64,000 nt of DNA from Amoebophrya sp. A120. Taxonomy: Eukaryota; Sar; Dinophyceae; Syndiniales; Amoebophryaceae. Of this stretch, positions 1-9,392 are shown in pieces. The notes under the pieces were generated by a model. It worked only from the letters and a program-made list of their open reading frames with translations. It had not been told where the DNA came from and did no database searches. The DNA lies in assembly GCA_905178155.1 (NCBI GenBank), contig CAJINV010000003.1, positions 3,649,378 to 3,713,377 of the forward strand, read 5' to 3'. The stretch's first letter is position 1; each line of letters begins with the position of its first letter. A program made the translations under genes and the position numbers.

Positions 1-114
1 CACTCTGTTACTCTTACTGTTTCATCAGTTGTGCACTACATACAAACACGAAACGCCACTTCTGCATTCCTAGACCCACAAAGCCAGCACAACGAGAAAA
101 AAAAACCCGAAAAA

Positions 115-1379
115 CTAAGTCAGTACGACGATTCCGCCAATATTCCGGTGCGGCACTTTGTCATCGGGCGGCAGCGCGCCGATTATATCCCGAATCTTCT
201 GCAACGCCGCGGGCTCGTCGAGCGCCATGTGATCCGCGACGCCGGACTTAGAAGTGTGCACTTCCGCACCCCCGAGATCCTCGGCACTAACCACTTCTCC
301 GAGCGCGGCCTTCACCAGTGGCGGCCCCGCGAGGAAAATGGTGCCATTTCCCTTCACAATCACGCTCTCGTCCGACATGGACGGCACGTAGGCTCCGCCA
401 GCAGTACAACTTCCGAGCACTGCCGAAATCTGCGGAATACCCATCTGGCTCATGCGTGCCTGTCACGGAACTTGATGACTTTCACTTTTCGTTCACACAA
501 CAACAAAAAAATAACGATAAAGGATAAGCAGCGTCAAAGACCAGGCGCAGGAAAACAAACAAAAAGGAAAAAGTTCTCGTCGTGGATTGATACCTGGTTG
601 AAAAAGATCCTGCCGAAGTGTTCGCGGTCCGGAAAGACGTCGGCTTGCTTCGGCAGGAACGCGCCTCCACTGTCCACCAGGTACACACAAGGCAGACGGT
701 TTTCTTGCGCGATCTGTTGCGCTCTCAGGTGCTTCTTGACGGTGATCGGAAAGTAGGTCCCCCCCTTCACGGTCGCGTCATTGGCAACAAACATGACCTC
801 CCGCCCACAGACCAGACCTACCCCGGTGACCATGCTCCCACTCGGCAGGTCCCCGTCCACGTCGTTATACAGCGCTTCGCCACCTGCCAACGCCGACAGC
901 TCCAGAAACTCCGTACCCGGATCCAGTACCGCTTCAATCCTTTCCCGGGGCAGCAACTTGCCGCGCTCCCGGTGCAACGCCACCGCTTTGGCGCCGCCCC
1001 CGGCGCGAACGTGCGTGAGTCGATCTTGCAAGTCAAGTTTCAAATCTGTGTTGCGCCCCTTGCGCTGCCGCGCCTTTTCGTCCTCCAACTTCGTCGCGGA
1101 CCGCAGTTTCGGCAGAGTCGTTTCGTCCGGAAAAGCATACGCACCGTCGCCCCACGCTGCGGCCGCGCTTTCCTTATCGCTGTCCGTGCTCACCAAACCC
1201 TGTCCGGCAGCGGCGCGCCTCTTGCCTACGGAGCCGGTTTCTGCTTCGCTCTCAGCTATGAAACGCAAAAGTAGATTCCTTGACACAACTCTATCGCTAC
1301 AAGAGAGCGCATGAGGCACAGGTAACCTGGCTGCACCTACAACGCTGCATTTACACGACTGAAGTCTTCTAGACTGCAT
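115..1379 (-). CDS. MCCC2: Acyl-CoA carboxylase carboxyltransferase (beta) subunit, methylcrotonyl-CoA carboxylase type, 3' partial
   Basis: Carboxyltransferase subunit of a biotin-dependent carboxylase; the best family fit is 3-methylcrotonyl-CoA carboxylase beta of mitochondrial leucine breakdown. Exon 1 (1379-594) carries the N-terminal carboxyltransferase domain, including [20 protein letters not shown]. Exon 2 (459 leftwards) has [16 protein letters not shown] and [18 protein letters not shown], both characteristic of this subunit. The intron 593-460 starts GTATCA and ends CAG; joining it keeps frame and places FFNQ beside ARMSQMG. Exon 2 stays open to a stop at 115, but a donor-like GTACTG at 126 suggests that it splices to exons beyond the left edge. 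Only about 375 residues are visible against about 560 in the family, so the C-terminal half is off the window. The first ~40 residues are basic and Ser-rich and could be a mitochondrial presequence. PCC or a related carboxylase is the alternative. Confidence 0.85.
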
Positions 1380-1478
1380 AGATACAACTGAAATACGTAG
1401 GGCTCTTCAAATTGAAATCTTCACTGCCAGTGTCAGAAAGGAGGAGCCTTGCAGGCCGCTTTATGTCGGTAATTGTTG

Positions 1479-3497
1479 TCAAGAATCTTCCCGCGTACCG
1501 TCTGCCAATTCCTCGTAACCCTCGACGATGGCAAGGACGTGGTCTGTGCTGACCTGGTCACCGGACTCGCAGTTCAATGCAACAATCTTGCCGCGCAGGT
1601 TCGACACGATATCCGTCTCGAGCTTCATGGCGCTCATCACCAGTATGGTGTCCCCCACCTCGACACTGTCTCCCACGTTCTTCTTAATTTCCAAAATGTT
1701 GCCCGTCATCGGTGTTGTGATTTTTTCTTGCACGAGCTTGTCACTGTACCTGCATCAGAGAGTGAATCGAAGACCTCGGGCAATAATGATGCACTTGTCT
1801 ATGAGAACAAACATCGGGGGCTTCCTCATCTACATCTAGAGAAAATCAATGCACAGCCGTCGAATAAAGATTCCAAGTTACCGCTTTTCTGGAGGCGCGG
1901 ATACAGCTTTTGTTGCAGCCTTTTTCGCACCACCCGCTTTCGGAAGATCTAGCAATTCCGGATTTTCCGCTAGCAGGTCGGTACACATGGAGTTGTCGAG
2001 AAACTCCGGATGCTTGAGAATGCGCTGCAGAGCGGCCAAATTACTGTTCAACCCCCCGATTTTGAAGGACTGCAGGGCATCCAGCGTTTTGTCCACGGCT
2101 TGGGAAAAATCCGGAGCCGTGCAGATGAGCTTCCCGACGAGAGGGTCGTACATCTGATTGGGTTTCAAGCCCGCGAAAAAGCCAGCGGAATCGACGCGAA
2201 CGCCCGGTCCCGTGGGCTCCTGGTATTCAGTAATGGTTTCACTGCCTCCCGGCATCATCGTCACGCGCCCCTGCAACGCGTAACGCTCTACGTGCAGCTT
2301 GTCCTGCTCGAGCCCCAGCTCGGGCAAGGAGATGCCGCTGGCCATCAGCAGTTGGGTCTGCACAATGTCCACCCCCGTCGCTTCTTCCGTAATCGTGTGC
2401 TCCACTTGCACACGCGGATTCATCTCCATGAAGACAAATCGCGCGTTTGGGTCCGTCAGCGATCCGCGAACCAGGAATTCCACCGTACCCGCACCCCGGT
2501 ATCCAGACTGCAGCGCCAACTTTTTCGCGCACGCGGTCAGCTTCTCCCGCAGCTCGGGGTGGATGTCGCGCGCGGGTGCCATCTCCACCATTTTCTGATG
2601 CCTGTGCTGCACCGTGCAGTCCCGCTCAAACAGGTGCACCACGTTGCCGCGCCCGTCTGCCAGAATTTGCACCTCTAAATGTTTCGTCTTGTCCCAGAAC
2701 TCTTCGATAAAGACCTCCCCCCGCCCGAACGCCGTGAGAGCCTCGCGCTGGCAGGTCTCAAAATTCGACTTCATTTCCTTCATCTCGCGCACAATGCGCA
2801 TTCCGCGGCCCCCGCCGCCGTAGGCCGCTTTCAGGATGGCCGGCAACTGAAACGTGCTTTTCTGCTTCGCCAGTTGCTCCGTCACCCACTGCTCGCACGC
2901 CTCGCCGGATTCCAGATTCGGACTGCCCCCAACCACCGGAACCTCGTGGTTGATCGCCAGCGTCCGCGCCGCCACCTTGTCCCCAAAAAGCCGTAGCACT
3001 TCTGCTCTCGGGCCTACCCAGGTTTTTTTCAGCGTGTCCGACTCCACGCCCTCGGCGAAATCCGCGGACTCGGAAAGGAATCCGTAGCCTGGGTGCACGT
3101 AGTCGCAGTTCTTTTCCCCGAGGACGTCCAGCAGCCCGGGAATGTTGAGGTAGGGCGCCACGGGGTTTTTGTTCCCGTCCGCCGGAAGTGGCAGCTCCAC
3201 GGCCTCGTCTGCGTACCGAATGTGTGGTGAATCCTTGTCCTGCGGTGCGTACACTGCCACTGATTTCAGTCCGACCTCCTTGGCCCCCCGAGCGATGCGA
3301 ATTGCAATCTCGCCGCGATTTGCGATCAGAACCTTACCAGGGCCCACATCCAAGTTGTAGCTGCGCACCGCGCTGCTGGAGGACGACGACGAGCTACTAC
3401 TCGCTGCGGTTCTGGCGGGTTGGGCCGCGGCGGCGGGCGACGCGGCCACTGATGCGCCGCCGCGGACATGACGCAAAAGAGCGTGGACGCGGTGCAT
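1479..3497 (-). CDS. Acyl-CoA carboxylase alpha subunit: biotin carboxylase plus biotin carboxyl carrier domain
   Basis: ATP-dependent biotin carboxylase fused to its biotin carrier. Exon 1 (3497-1882) encodes a presequence-like N-terminus with a Ser tract, then the biotin carboxylase domain from about residue 50: KVLIANRGEIAIRIAR, the ATP-grasp glycine loop AYGGGGRGMRIVRE, ERDCTVQHRHQK, and FMEMNPRVQVEHTITEEATG. Exon 2 (about 1749 or 1743 to 1479) encodes the biotinyl domain with the acceptor lysine in VMSAMKLET. The intron begins GTAACT at 1881 and ends at one of two alternative AGs (TGCAG or TACAG), both in frame. Total about 626 residues. That is shorter than animal MCC alpha (about 725) because the BT linker domain is almost missing. 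The ENPELL segment after the carboxylase recalls pyruvate carboxylase, so substrate class is uncertain. The gene lies about 100 bp upstream of the matching beta subunit in the same direction. Confidence 0.85.
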
Positions 3498-3537
3498 GTT
3501 CTTTTATGCGACTGCGAACCTCAACCTCGCAGTGATG

Positions 3538-3960
3538 AGACTCGGTATCTTCCTCTGCCGGACGAGCGGGGGCGATCTTTGTATTTGCTTAAGTACAGGG
3601 GCGAAAAAAAGTATCCGCAGAGGATGGATTATTGAAGTGTAGTGCGAGAGACTGCAAATGCGATCTCTCAAATCGCTCGCAACAGTCTTCGCAATGAAGA
3701 TTCTTTCGCGCTAGTAGCGGACAAAAAAAACAACACCAAGAGACTTTGCGCAGGCCATTCCCTCAATCACTTCAGTTTTCGTTTTCGCTAGCACTTAAGA
3801 ACCTTAATTAGGCAATTAGGCACCTTATCTCCTCTGCTGCAGAAGAGGCAGCAAAATTGTGGATCGCTTAACAGAAAACCAGTAGCCTCGGCCATACGTA
3901 GTGGTGGTTGGTTTTCATTTTACAATTCCCATGTTCATCTTCAGAGTCACTCTTCAGTTT
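3538..3960. other. Intergenic region
   Basis: About 420 bp between the alpha-carboxylase gene and the next gene. It holds no convincing exon. A short direct repeat, AATTAGGCAATTAGGCA, occurs near 3806. It presumably contains the promoter/5' UTR of the carboxylase gene and the 3' end of the gene to the right; no recognisable element marks either. Confidence 0.5.
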
Positions 3961-4824
3961 CTAGAGAAATAGTTTCGCATTTTCGGCTCTGAGTCCCAGT
4001 GGCGGTTTTGGTAATGGATCGGTGGAATGATCAAGATCAAACCCGTCCTCATCGTCTACAACAGTTTGCTTAAACAGGGGCCCCGTCGGTTCGTCATTGA
4101 CCGCAAACTCCGGATGGGCTTTCTTCTTCACCCGTGTCGCCTTCGAAAAGTGCAGCGGCGTTCTCTCCGTGATGGGCAGCACGCGATCCAACTGCTCTTG
4201 CTCGTCGGTCGTCAGCTTTATGTGATTCCCCACACGCGGGTCGTTCCGGTCCTCGACTGCCGCACTTTGGGCGCTTGCTGGGTCCTCGCCGTCGTCGCCC
4301 CCCTGCTCTTCGTCCAGGATGTGTTTGTACTTTTCCATCAGGTGCCGCTTCATCCCACTGACGGTCAGCCTTTCCGGTTGCGCAGCAGCCACGTCCCGCA
4401 GACGCACAAATCGTTCAAAATTGCCTTTCACACTGCGAATCCGGGCGTCAAGCAACTCTAGCGCTCGCTGCACCAGCGTCTGGTGCAGGCCCGCCAGTTC
4501 GCGCAGCCGCTGGATCGTGTTAGCGTCTTTCAGAATGAACCGGCACGCATCGGAAGACACTTTTTTGTGTGCGTCTTTCCATTTTTGACTTTTGTTTGCG
4601 TCTTTGCCCCCCTCCTCGATGTCCGGATTGTCCACCTGGTCGTGCTCGTGCTCTTCGCAAAGCGCCCAGTCCTGCTTCATGCGGTCAATTTTTCGTGTGA
4701 TCAGGGCGCCGTAGTCGGTTGCAATCAGCTTTTGGTCGAGCGCCAAATCCGCCACGTTCGCGATGCTTTGCATCCCCGACTTGATCGCAAACAGTGCTCC
4801 ATCGGCACCGGACATGGCGCTCAT
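3961..4824 (-). CDS. Hypothetical helical protein, 287 aa
   Basis: A single uninterrupted exon begins MSAMSGADGALFAIKSGM. The product is charged and mostly helix-forming. The central region (residues 100-170) includes LHQTLVQRALELLDARIRSV, followed by an acidic linker and a C-terminal stretch with LTTDEQEQLDRVLPITERTP and VKKKAHPEF. No signal peptide or membrane segment is visible. I do not recognise the family. A coding call is favoured over chance because of the length, the normal codon-level composition compared with neighbours, and the absence of stops in a GC-rich frame on the same strand as all other genes. Confidence 0.65.
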   Translation of the reverse strand: MSAMSGADGALFAIKSGMQSIANVADLALDQKLIATDYGALITRKIDRMKQDWALCEEHEHDQVDNPDIEEGGKDANKSQKWKDAHKKVSSDACRFILKDANTIQRLRELAGLHQTLVQRALELLDARIRSVKGNFERFVRLRDVAAAQPERLTVSGMKRHLMEKYKHILDEEQGGDDGEDPASAQSAAVEDRNDPRVGNHIKLTTDEQEQLDRVLPITERTPLHFSKATRVKKKAHPEFAVNDEPTGPLFKQTVVDDEDGFDLDHSTDPLPKPPLGLRAENAKLFL

Positions 4825-5304
4825 CCGTCAACCGTCAGGGTCCTCTCGTACTGTATTTCCGTCTTGCAGCAGGTGCGAAGGCCGCGAGTTTACGCTGCCA
4901 TTACATTTCGTTTTCGTTCAAGTTTTAACATAATCGTACACGTACACCAGTACCTCTCTGCTACACACATTTTAAGTGCGAGCACCTCGATTCTAACGTG
5001 TGGCCATTCATGTACTGACGAAACAAAAAAAAGTACACTTGGTCGACGACTTTCGTTGGTACTGCCGACAAATTCCGAAATCGACCAAGATCGCAAATAC
5101 AGCGATACGACAACGAATCTAATTCCCGAATGAAGCCGAAGATTTTAGACGAGTTACGACTGCCACTTCGGCACGATGAAGATTCAGCCTGACAGGAGAT
5201 AGTACAACACGCAGTGATAGCGAATTCGACATCACTGCTCGTCCGGTAACCGTTGAAGCAGCCTTATGTTCTAAATGCGTCGCAAAACGTGAATGTCGTA
5301 GTTG
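4825..5304. other. Intergenic region
   Basis: About 480 bp, AT-richer than the flanks, with frequent stops on both strands. No gene, repeat or RNA is apparent. It separates the 5' end of the 287-aa gene from the 3' end of Pelota. Confidence 0.5.
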
Positions 5305-6840
5305 TTACATTTCAAACACGTCGTCTAGAGCCTGTGCCAAGGTCGCTTCCTCATTTGTCCTCATTACATTGGTGGCAGTTGCACCATTTGTGGGTGATAT
5401 GTCAACATGATCGTCTGTATTTCCTGCTACTCCACCTTCCTCCTCCATTTCTTCGTCGCTGCTGCCGTAGTTGCTCAAATCGTCTACTGGATACCGGAGC
5501 AGGGCCGCGATTCCCGACAATGCCGCCAACTTTTCCCCCGTCACGTGCTGCGAACTGAAGACGACTACGGAGTCCTTCCGGCCATTCAGCGAGCGGCAGG
5601 AATCGACTAGGTTCACGTACTTTTGGCGTTCCTTCAGATCCGCTTTTTGCCGGAACAGCGCGTCCGTGACAAGGAGCTTCTGCACCGCGCCGTTCTGCAG
5701 CGCCACCGACACCTGGGCGGGTCCGTAACAGGCCCGGTCCGGGTCCTTCTGCAGTCGCTCGTAGAGCTCGTCCAGGGCCCGCACCTGCTCGCCCGCCTTC
5801 GTGCTGGCGATGCGCTTCGCAACGGCATCCTGCTCCAGCAGCTCCTGGAGGCCCTGCTTGTTCGCGGTGCTGCACGAAGCTTCGAAGAAAATTTCGCTGA
5901 TCTTCTTCACGCCGCCGTCGAGGTTGAGCGCCTCAATGTTCCTGCCGTTGTCCGCTTTCAGGTAGGCGAGAAATTCGGTTTTCAGGAACCCAGGCCCGGC
6001 GAGCACCACGCACTTGATGTTCTCGAAGTGGACGTGCAGTTTGATGCCCTCGACGATCTTTTCGTAGAACTTTTTCAGGGCCTTCGAGAAGTTGGCCTTC
6101 TCGAACCTCCGGTTTTTCGGTAAAAACACCTGCACCTTGAAGGCGACCTTGGCCAGCACGCCCGACAGAAAAAAAAACTGCGCCAGTCCCTGGGCCTGGT
6201 CCATCAGTAAAACGCAGGTGTCCGCCGCTTTTCGGATGTCCGAGGCCTCCTGCAAAATGTCCAGGTGAACCGTGTCCCAGCAATCCTTGTAAATCGTCAT
6301 TTTCTCGTTCAACTCGAGACTGATCGTGTGGTACGCGCCCAGCGCCACGTGCTCGTGTTGCTCGACGTTTTGCCCCGGAAACCGCAGCTCATCGCCCTCC
6401 GCGTCGTACTCCGATTCCTTCGTAATCTCGATCGTGAGCCGAACCCGTCTTCGCTCTTTGCTCACTGTTCCGGTGGCTTGGGCTTTCTCGATCTGTTGTA
6501 CATAGAAGTTTAAATTTTCATAGCGGATTGTGGCAAAAAGCTGCATGATGTACCTCTGTCCGCCTGAGGTAGAAACGGAGCGAAGAGCGAAAACACCACT
6601 AGAGGTAGGGGCAGCAGCACTCAGGACAAAAAGCTCCATGTTTACATTTTTGGAACTAGAGTAACACACTGTAAAGTAACCCGGGGCAGCAGTAAGTACC
6701 TTTCGCCACGTCTGGGCTGTGATGCGATCACCCACTGCAACCAGATTGTACAGGTGCCACATGTCCTCTGATTCCTCTGGAATGACGACGACCGACCCAG
6801 CTGAGGTCGCCGCGTCGATGTTTTTCCGCAAGAGCTTCAT
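5305..6840 (-). CDS. PELO: Pelota/Dom34, ribosome-rescue factor
   Basis: Pelota/Dom34 works with the GTPase Hbs1 to recognise stalled ribosomes and start no-go and non-stop mRNA decay. The N-terminus MKLLRKNIDAATSAGSVVVIP and then EDMWHLYNLVAVGD is diagnostic for the family. The central eRF1-like domain has VVLAGPGFLKTEFLAYL, and the C-terminal domain has VDSCRSLNGRKDSVVVFSSQ then VTGEKLAALSGIAALLRYP. The tail is acidic (SSDEEMEEEGG). The uninterrupted frame is 511 aa, but residues ~48-116 do not align with the family and are bounded by GTACTT (6699) and ACAACAG (6493). They are best read as a 207-nt in-frame intron with no stop, leaving about 442 aa, close to the usual length for eukaryotic Pelota. 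After removal, TWRK joins IEKAQATGTVSKERRRVR, as in homologues. Confidence 0.93.
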   Translation of the reverse strand: MKLLRKNIDAATSAGSVVVIPEESEDMWHLYNLVAVGDRITAQTWRKVLTAAPGYFTVCYSSSKNVNMELFVLSAAAPTSSGVFALRSVSTSGGQRYIMQLFATIRYENLNFYVQQIEKAQATGTVSKERRRVRLTIEITKESEYDAEGDELRFPGQNVEQHEHVALGAYHTISLELNEKMTIYKDCWDTVHLDILQEASDIRKAADTCVLLMDQAQGLAQFFFLSGVLAKVAFKVQVFLPKNRRFEKANFSKALKKFYEKIVEGIKLHVHFENIKCVVLAGPGFLKTEFLAYLKADNGRNIEALNLDGGVKKISEIFFEASCSTANKQGLQELLEQDAVAKRIASTKAGEQVRALDELYERLQKDPDRACYGPAQVSVALQNGAVQKLLVTDALFRQKADLKERQKYVNLVDSCRSLNGRKDSVVVFSSQHVTGEKLAALSGIAALLRYPVDDLSNYGSSDEEMEEEGGVAGNTDDHVDISPTNGATATNVMRTNEEATLAQALDDVFEM

Positions 6841-7488
6841 GCCTTGTCGGTATCGTCCATGTTAACTGAAACAGGAAATCGATAAATCGACTTACGTAAA
6901 CTACCTTCTCGTTGCCCTCAGGCACAAGAGAGGGTGCGGCGCGTAAATGAAATCATAAAGGTTGTACAATGTTTTTACATAAACGAGCGAATTCGTCATA
7001 GAAGTGCTTGTTACTCACTTACTTTAGCCGGGCTTCGGCCAGTTGCGCTCTTGTAATGCTCTGGATCGAATAGGAAGATGGAAAAAGCATCATCGAAGGA
7101 ATTTCTTCTTTTTTTAGGAACGGGATCTGCACGAGTCTCCTGATGATCTGCACCAAACCACGGCCATGAATGGCTCGCAGTAGTTACTGCTGCATAAGTA
7201 GAGCGATAGAGATGATCTAACAAATTCATACCGAGGCAGGTGGCGTTGCAAGAACAGCCTCTTCCAGACAGGCCTCTGCATTTCCATCCCACGTCATGCT
7301 TCGAGGCACGTGACCGACAATTCTGCTCGAACACTCGCTTTTTTGGGCGCATGAAAAGACCATGTGTGTGCTGTGCTTACTTCGAATTTTCGGTGTGGTG
7401 ATGCGCACGCGTTAGAAAATAGGCTTCTACTCGTTATATTACATCTAGATGATAATGCACCGTACATGTACAATTCTGCGCTTTATAC
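6841..7488. other. Intergenic region
   Basis: About 650 bp. Short open frames on the minus strand (for example 7011-7352) lack domain signals and codon consistency, so I do not call a gene. Likely the 5' flank of Pelota and the 3' flank of the next gene. Confidence 0.45.
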
Positions 7489-8994
7489 TCATGTTCTCGG
7501 TGATCCTTGAGGCGAACTTTGCGACTGCAATCTCATCCACTCCCACCATTTTCTCTTCGCCATCTGGTCGCCGTCCACCGGCGCGGCGCCACATCCGCTG
7601 TAGTATCCAAGCCCTTCTTCCTTGCCCGTACTTTCTGAGTACGGGCGGCCGTAGCTCTGCATCATCTTCTTGTCGGCCGCCTGCAATGCGTTCGCGTCCT
7701 GACTCTCCGCCAGCGAGAGATCCGACAGGTTCAGCACGACTTTCGTTCCTGTCTCTGCGTACTCATTCGGCGGACGTGTTCCGCCTGCTGCGAGTGCGGT
7801 TTGTTCAGGAGCCCCCGTTGGCGCGGTCGGTCGTACGACCACCATCTTTTCAAAGTGGTGCTCGCGGTAGCAGGCGAGGCGCTGGCCGGATTTCTGGACT
7901 CTGTCGATAAAATCCGTGTGGTATTTGTCGTAGTCGATGTTGAACGTGTTTTTGAAGAACAGAAGCAACTCGGACACATCCCCCTCCGCGTCAAATTGCA
8001 CTACTTGCAGGGGCTTGTTCATCCCTGCGTTGTTCCCGTTTGCTTCTCCCGCTTTTTTGCTGTCTTTAGAAGAAGGGATAGTGTCGTCTTTCTGCACGAG
8101 CTTGATGGACATGTTGACGCGAATCAAATTCTGCAGCACCACCGCGACGTAGTCGAGCCCGAAAAAGCGGTGCCAGTGCATGTGGTCCGCGGTGTGCAGG
8201 AGGTTCTGGTGAAACGGGAAAAACGGCAGACACGCCACCTGCAGGTGGAGCCAGTACTGGCTCGGCGGGTAGTTCAGGCCCATTATCACGTCCCGGCGCC
8301 AGTACTCCTCAAACAGCTGCCCCGAGGTGCTGGTGTTCGAAGCAGGTGTTGGGTCAGCACCGCCTTTGGGAGGATTGGGCGCGGCCACGTTGCGCCAGTA
8401 AAAGTCACGGAAGGCCTCGTCATTCCAGAAAGTGTCTTTCACCGCGAGCTTCGCATTGTGCCGCAGCTCGTTCAGCAACCGCAGCCCCTCCAGTGGCCGC
8501 TCGAACAGGTACCGAAAATCTGGCAGGTGGGCGAACGTCGGCACGCAGAGAAGGTGACAACAGGTGAGCGAGAGGAGATCGTCGAACACCACGACGCGGT
8601 CGGTTTGTCGCCGGATCCCGATCTTCAGCGGGAACCGCTCGCATCTCTCCAGTCCCAACGCAAACCCGGCCAGCAAATTTTCCGTCTCTGTGATGGGCAC
8701 TTGTTGCAGGCTCGCGCCGCACGAGTTGCAATTTCGCATGGACTTCGCACAATTCTTCCCACATTTTGCGCAAACCTTCACTTCGTTGGTCAGCATTTTC
8801 AGCCTCGCGAGCGGAAACTTCTGTCCGTAGGAGACAATCGACGTACCCGGGTGCAGTGGCGTCTGGTTGAGATCGGGAGAGCCAACGGTCGGAAACACGT
8901 TTGGTTTCGCACCGGCGTAGTACCACCGCCCCACACCGCTGGAGCAGGTCTGCGAAAAGGCGCCATGCTGCAGGTTCAAGTTGTTCGGAAACAT
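7489..8994 (-). CDS. Zinc-ribbon protein with HIT-like region, function unknown
   Basis: A single exon of 501 aa. Near residue 75 it has a four-cysteine zinc-ribbon-like motif, CAKCGKNCAKSMRNCNSC. This is followed by a globular region containing VVVFDDLLSLTCCHLLCVPT, LNYPPSQYWLHLQVACLPFF and HWHRFFGLDYVAVVLQ. The central Q-x-x-L-H-L-Q and the preceding 'DDLL...CHLLCVP' pattern recall HIT-superfamily (GalT/Ap4A phosphorylase-like) proteins, where a histidine near HxQ is catalytic. That link is an inference from motif shape only. The C-terminal ~100 residues are polar and low complexity. No signal peptide. The start at 8994 is the first Met of the frame. Confidence 0.7.
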   Translation of the reverse strand: MFPNNLNLQHGAFSQTCSSGVGRWYYAGAKPNVFPTVGSPDLNQTPLHPGTSIVSYGQKFPLARLKMLTNEVKVCAKCGKNCAKSMRNCNSCGASLQQVPITETENLLAGFALGLERCERFPLKIGIRRQTDRVVVFDDLLSLTCCHLLCVPTFAHLPDFRYLFERPLEGLRLLNELRHNAKLAVKDTFWNDEAFRDFYWRNVAAPNPPKGGADPTPASNTSTSGQLFEEYWRRDVIMGLNYPPSQYWLHLQVACLPFFPFHQNLLHTADHMHWHRFFGLDYVAVVLQNLIRVNMSIKLVQKDDTIPSSKDSKKAGEANGNNAGMNKPLQVVQFDAEGDVSELLLFFKNTFNIDYDKYHTDFIDRVQKSGQRLACYREHHFEKMVVVRPTAPTGAPEQTALAAGGTRPPNEYAETGTKVVLNLSDLSLAESQDANALQAADKKMMQSYGRPYSESTGKEEGLGYYSGCGAAPVDGDQMAKRKWWEWMRLQSQSSPQGSPRT

Positions 8995-9392
8995 TCTGCT
9001 GAGTATCCTCTTGATTACGACCTTAGATTTATTGATTCTCGAGGAGATTATTCATCGGGCAAAACGTGCTAGAACGGCCTCTCTCTGGAGAAACAAGTAA
9101 GCCACAGTCTTTCGGTCTCGTACTTTTGACGCCACCGTATCTATTGATCGAAAGTTGAGATGAAGCAGAGTTGTCGCTGTTGCTCTGTCGCTGAAAGGAA
9201 AACACAGTTGTGGTATTCTAGCGAACAAAGATGGTTCTTGCCTTAAAACAAAAACAGATGATCCCTAAACATTCCAGAGATCAACTCAGGGCAAAGATGC
9301 ACGCGAAAAAAAGTGCACAAGAATGATTGGCCGTGGCGTGCATCATGTGAATTTCCAGTACGTGGTGCCAGTCATGTCGATCGTCCAGCAAG
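8995..9392. other. Intergenic region
   Basis: About 400 bp with no supportable exon or RNA. It contains the 5' flank of the zinc-ribbon gene and the 3' end of the EngB-like gene. Confidence 0.45.

Noticed and set aside
1479-3497. Reading the alpha gene as pyruvate carboxylase
   Set aside because: The central carboxyltransferase and tetramerisation domains of pyruvate carboxylase are absent between the biotin carboxylase and carrier domains.
7801-9072. 423-residue plus-strand open frame
   Set aside because: Antisense shadow of the zinc-ribbon gene; Arg/Val/Leu-rich composition typical of reverse-complemented GC-rich coding DNA and no domain.
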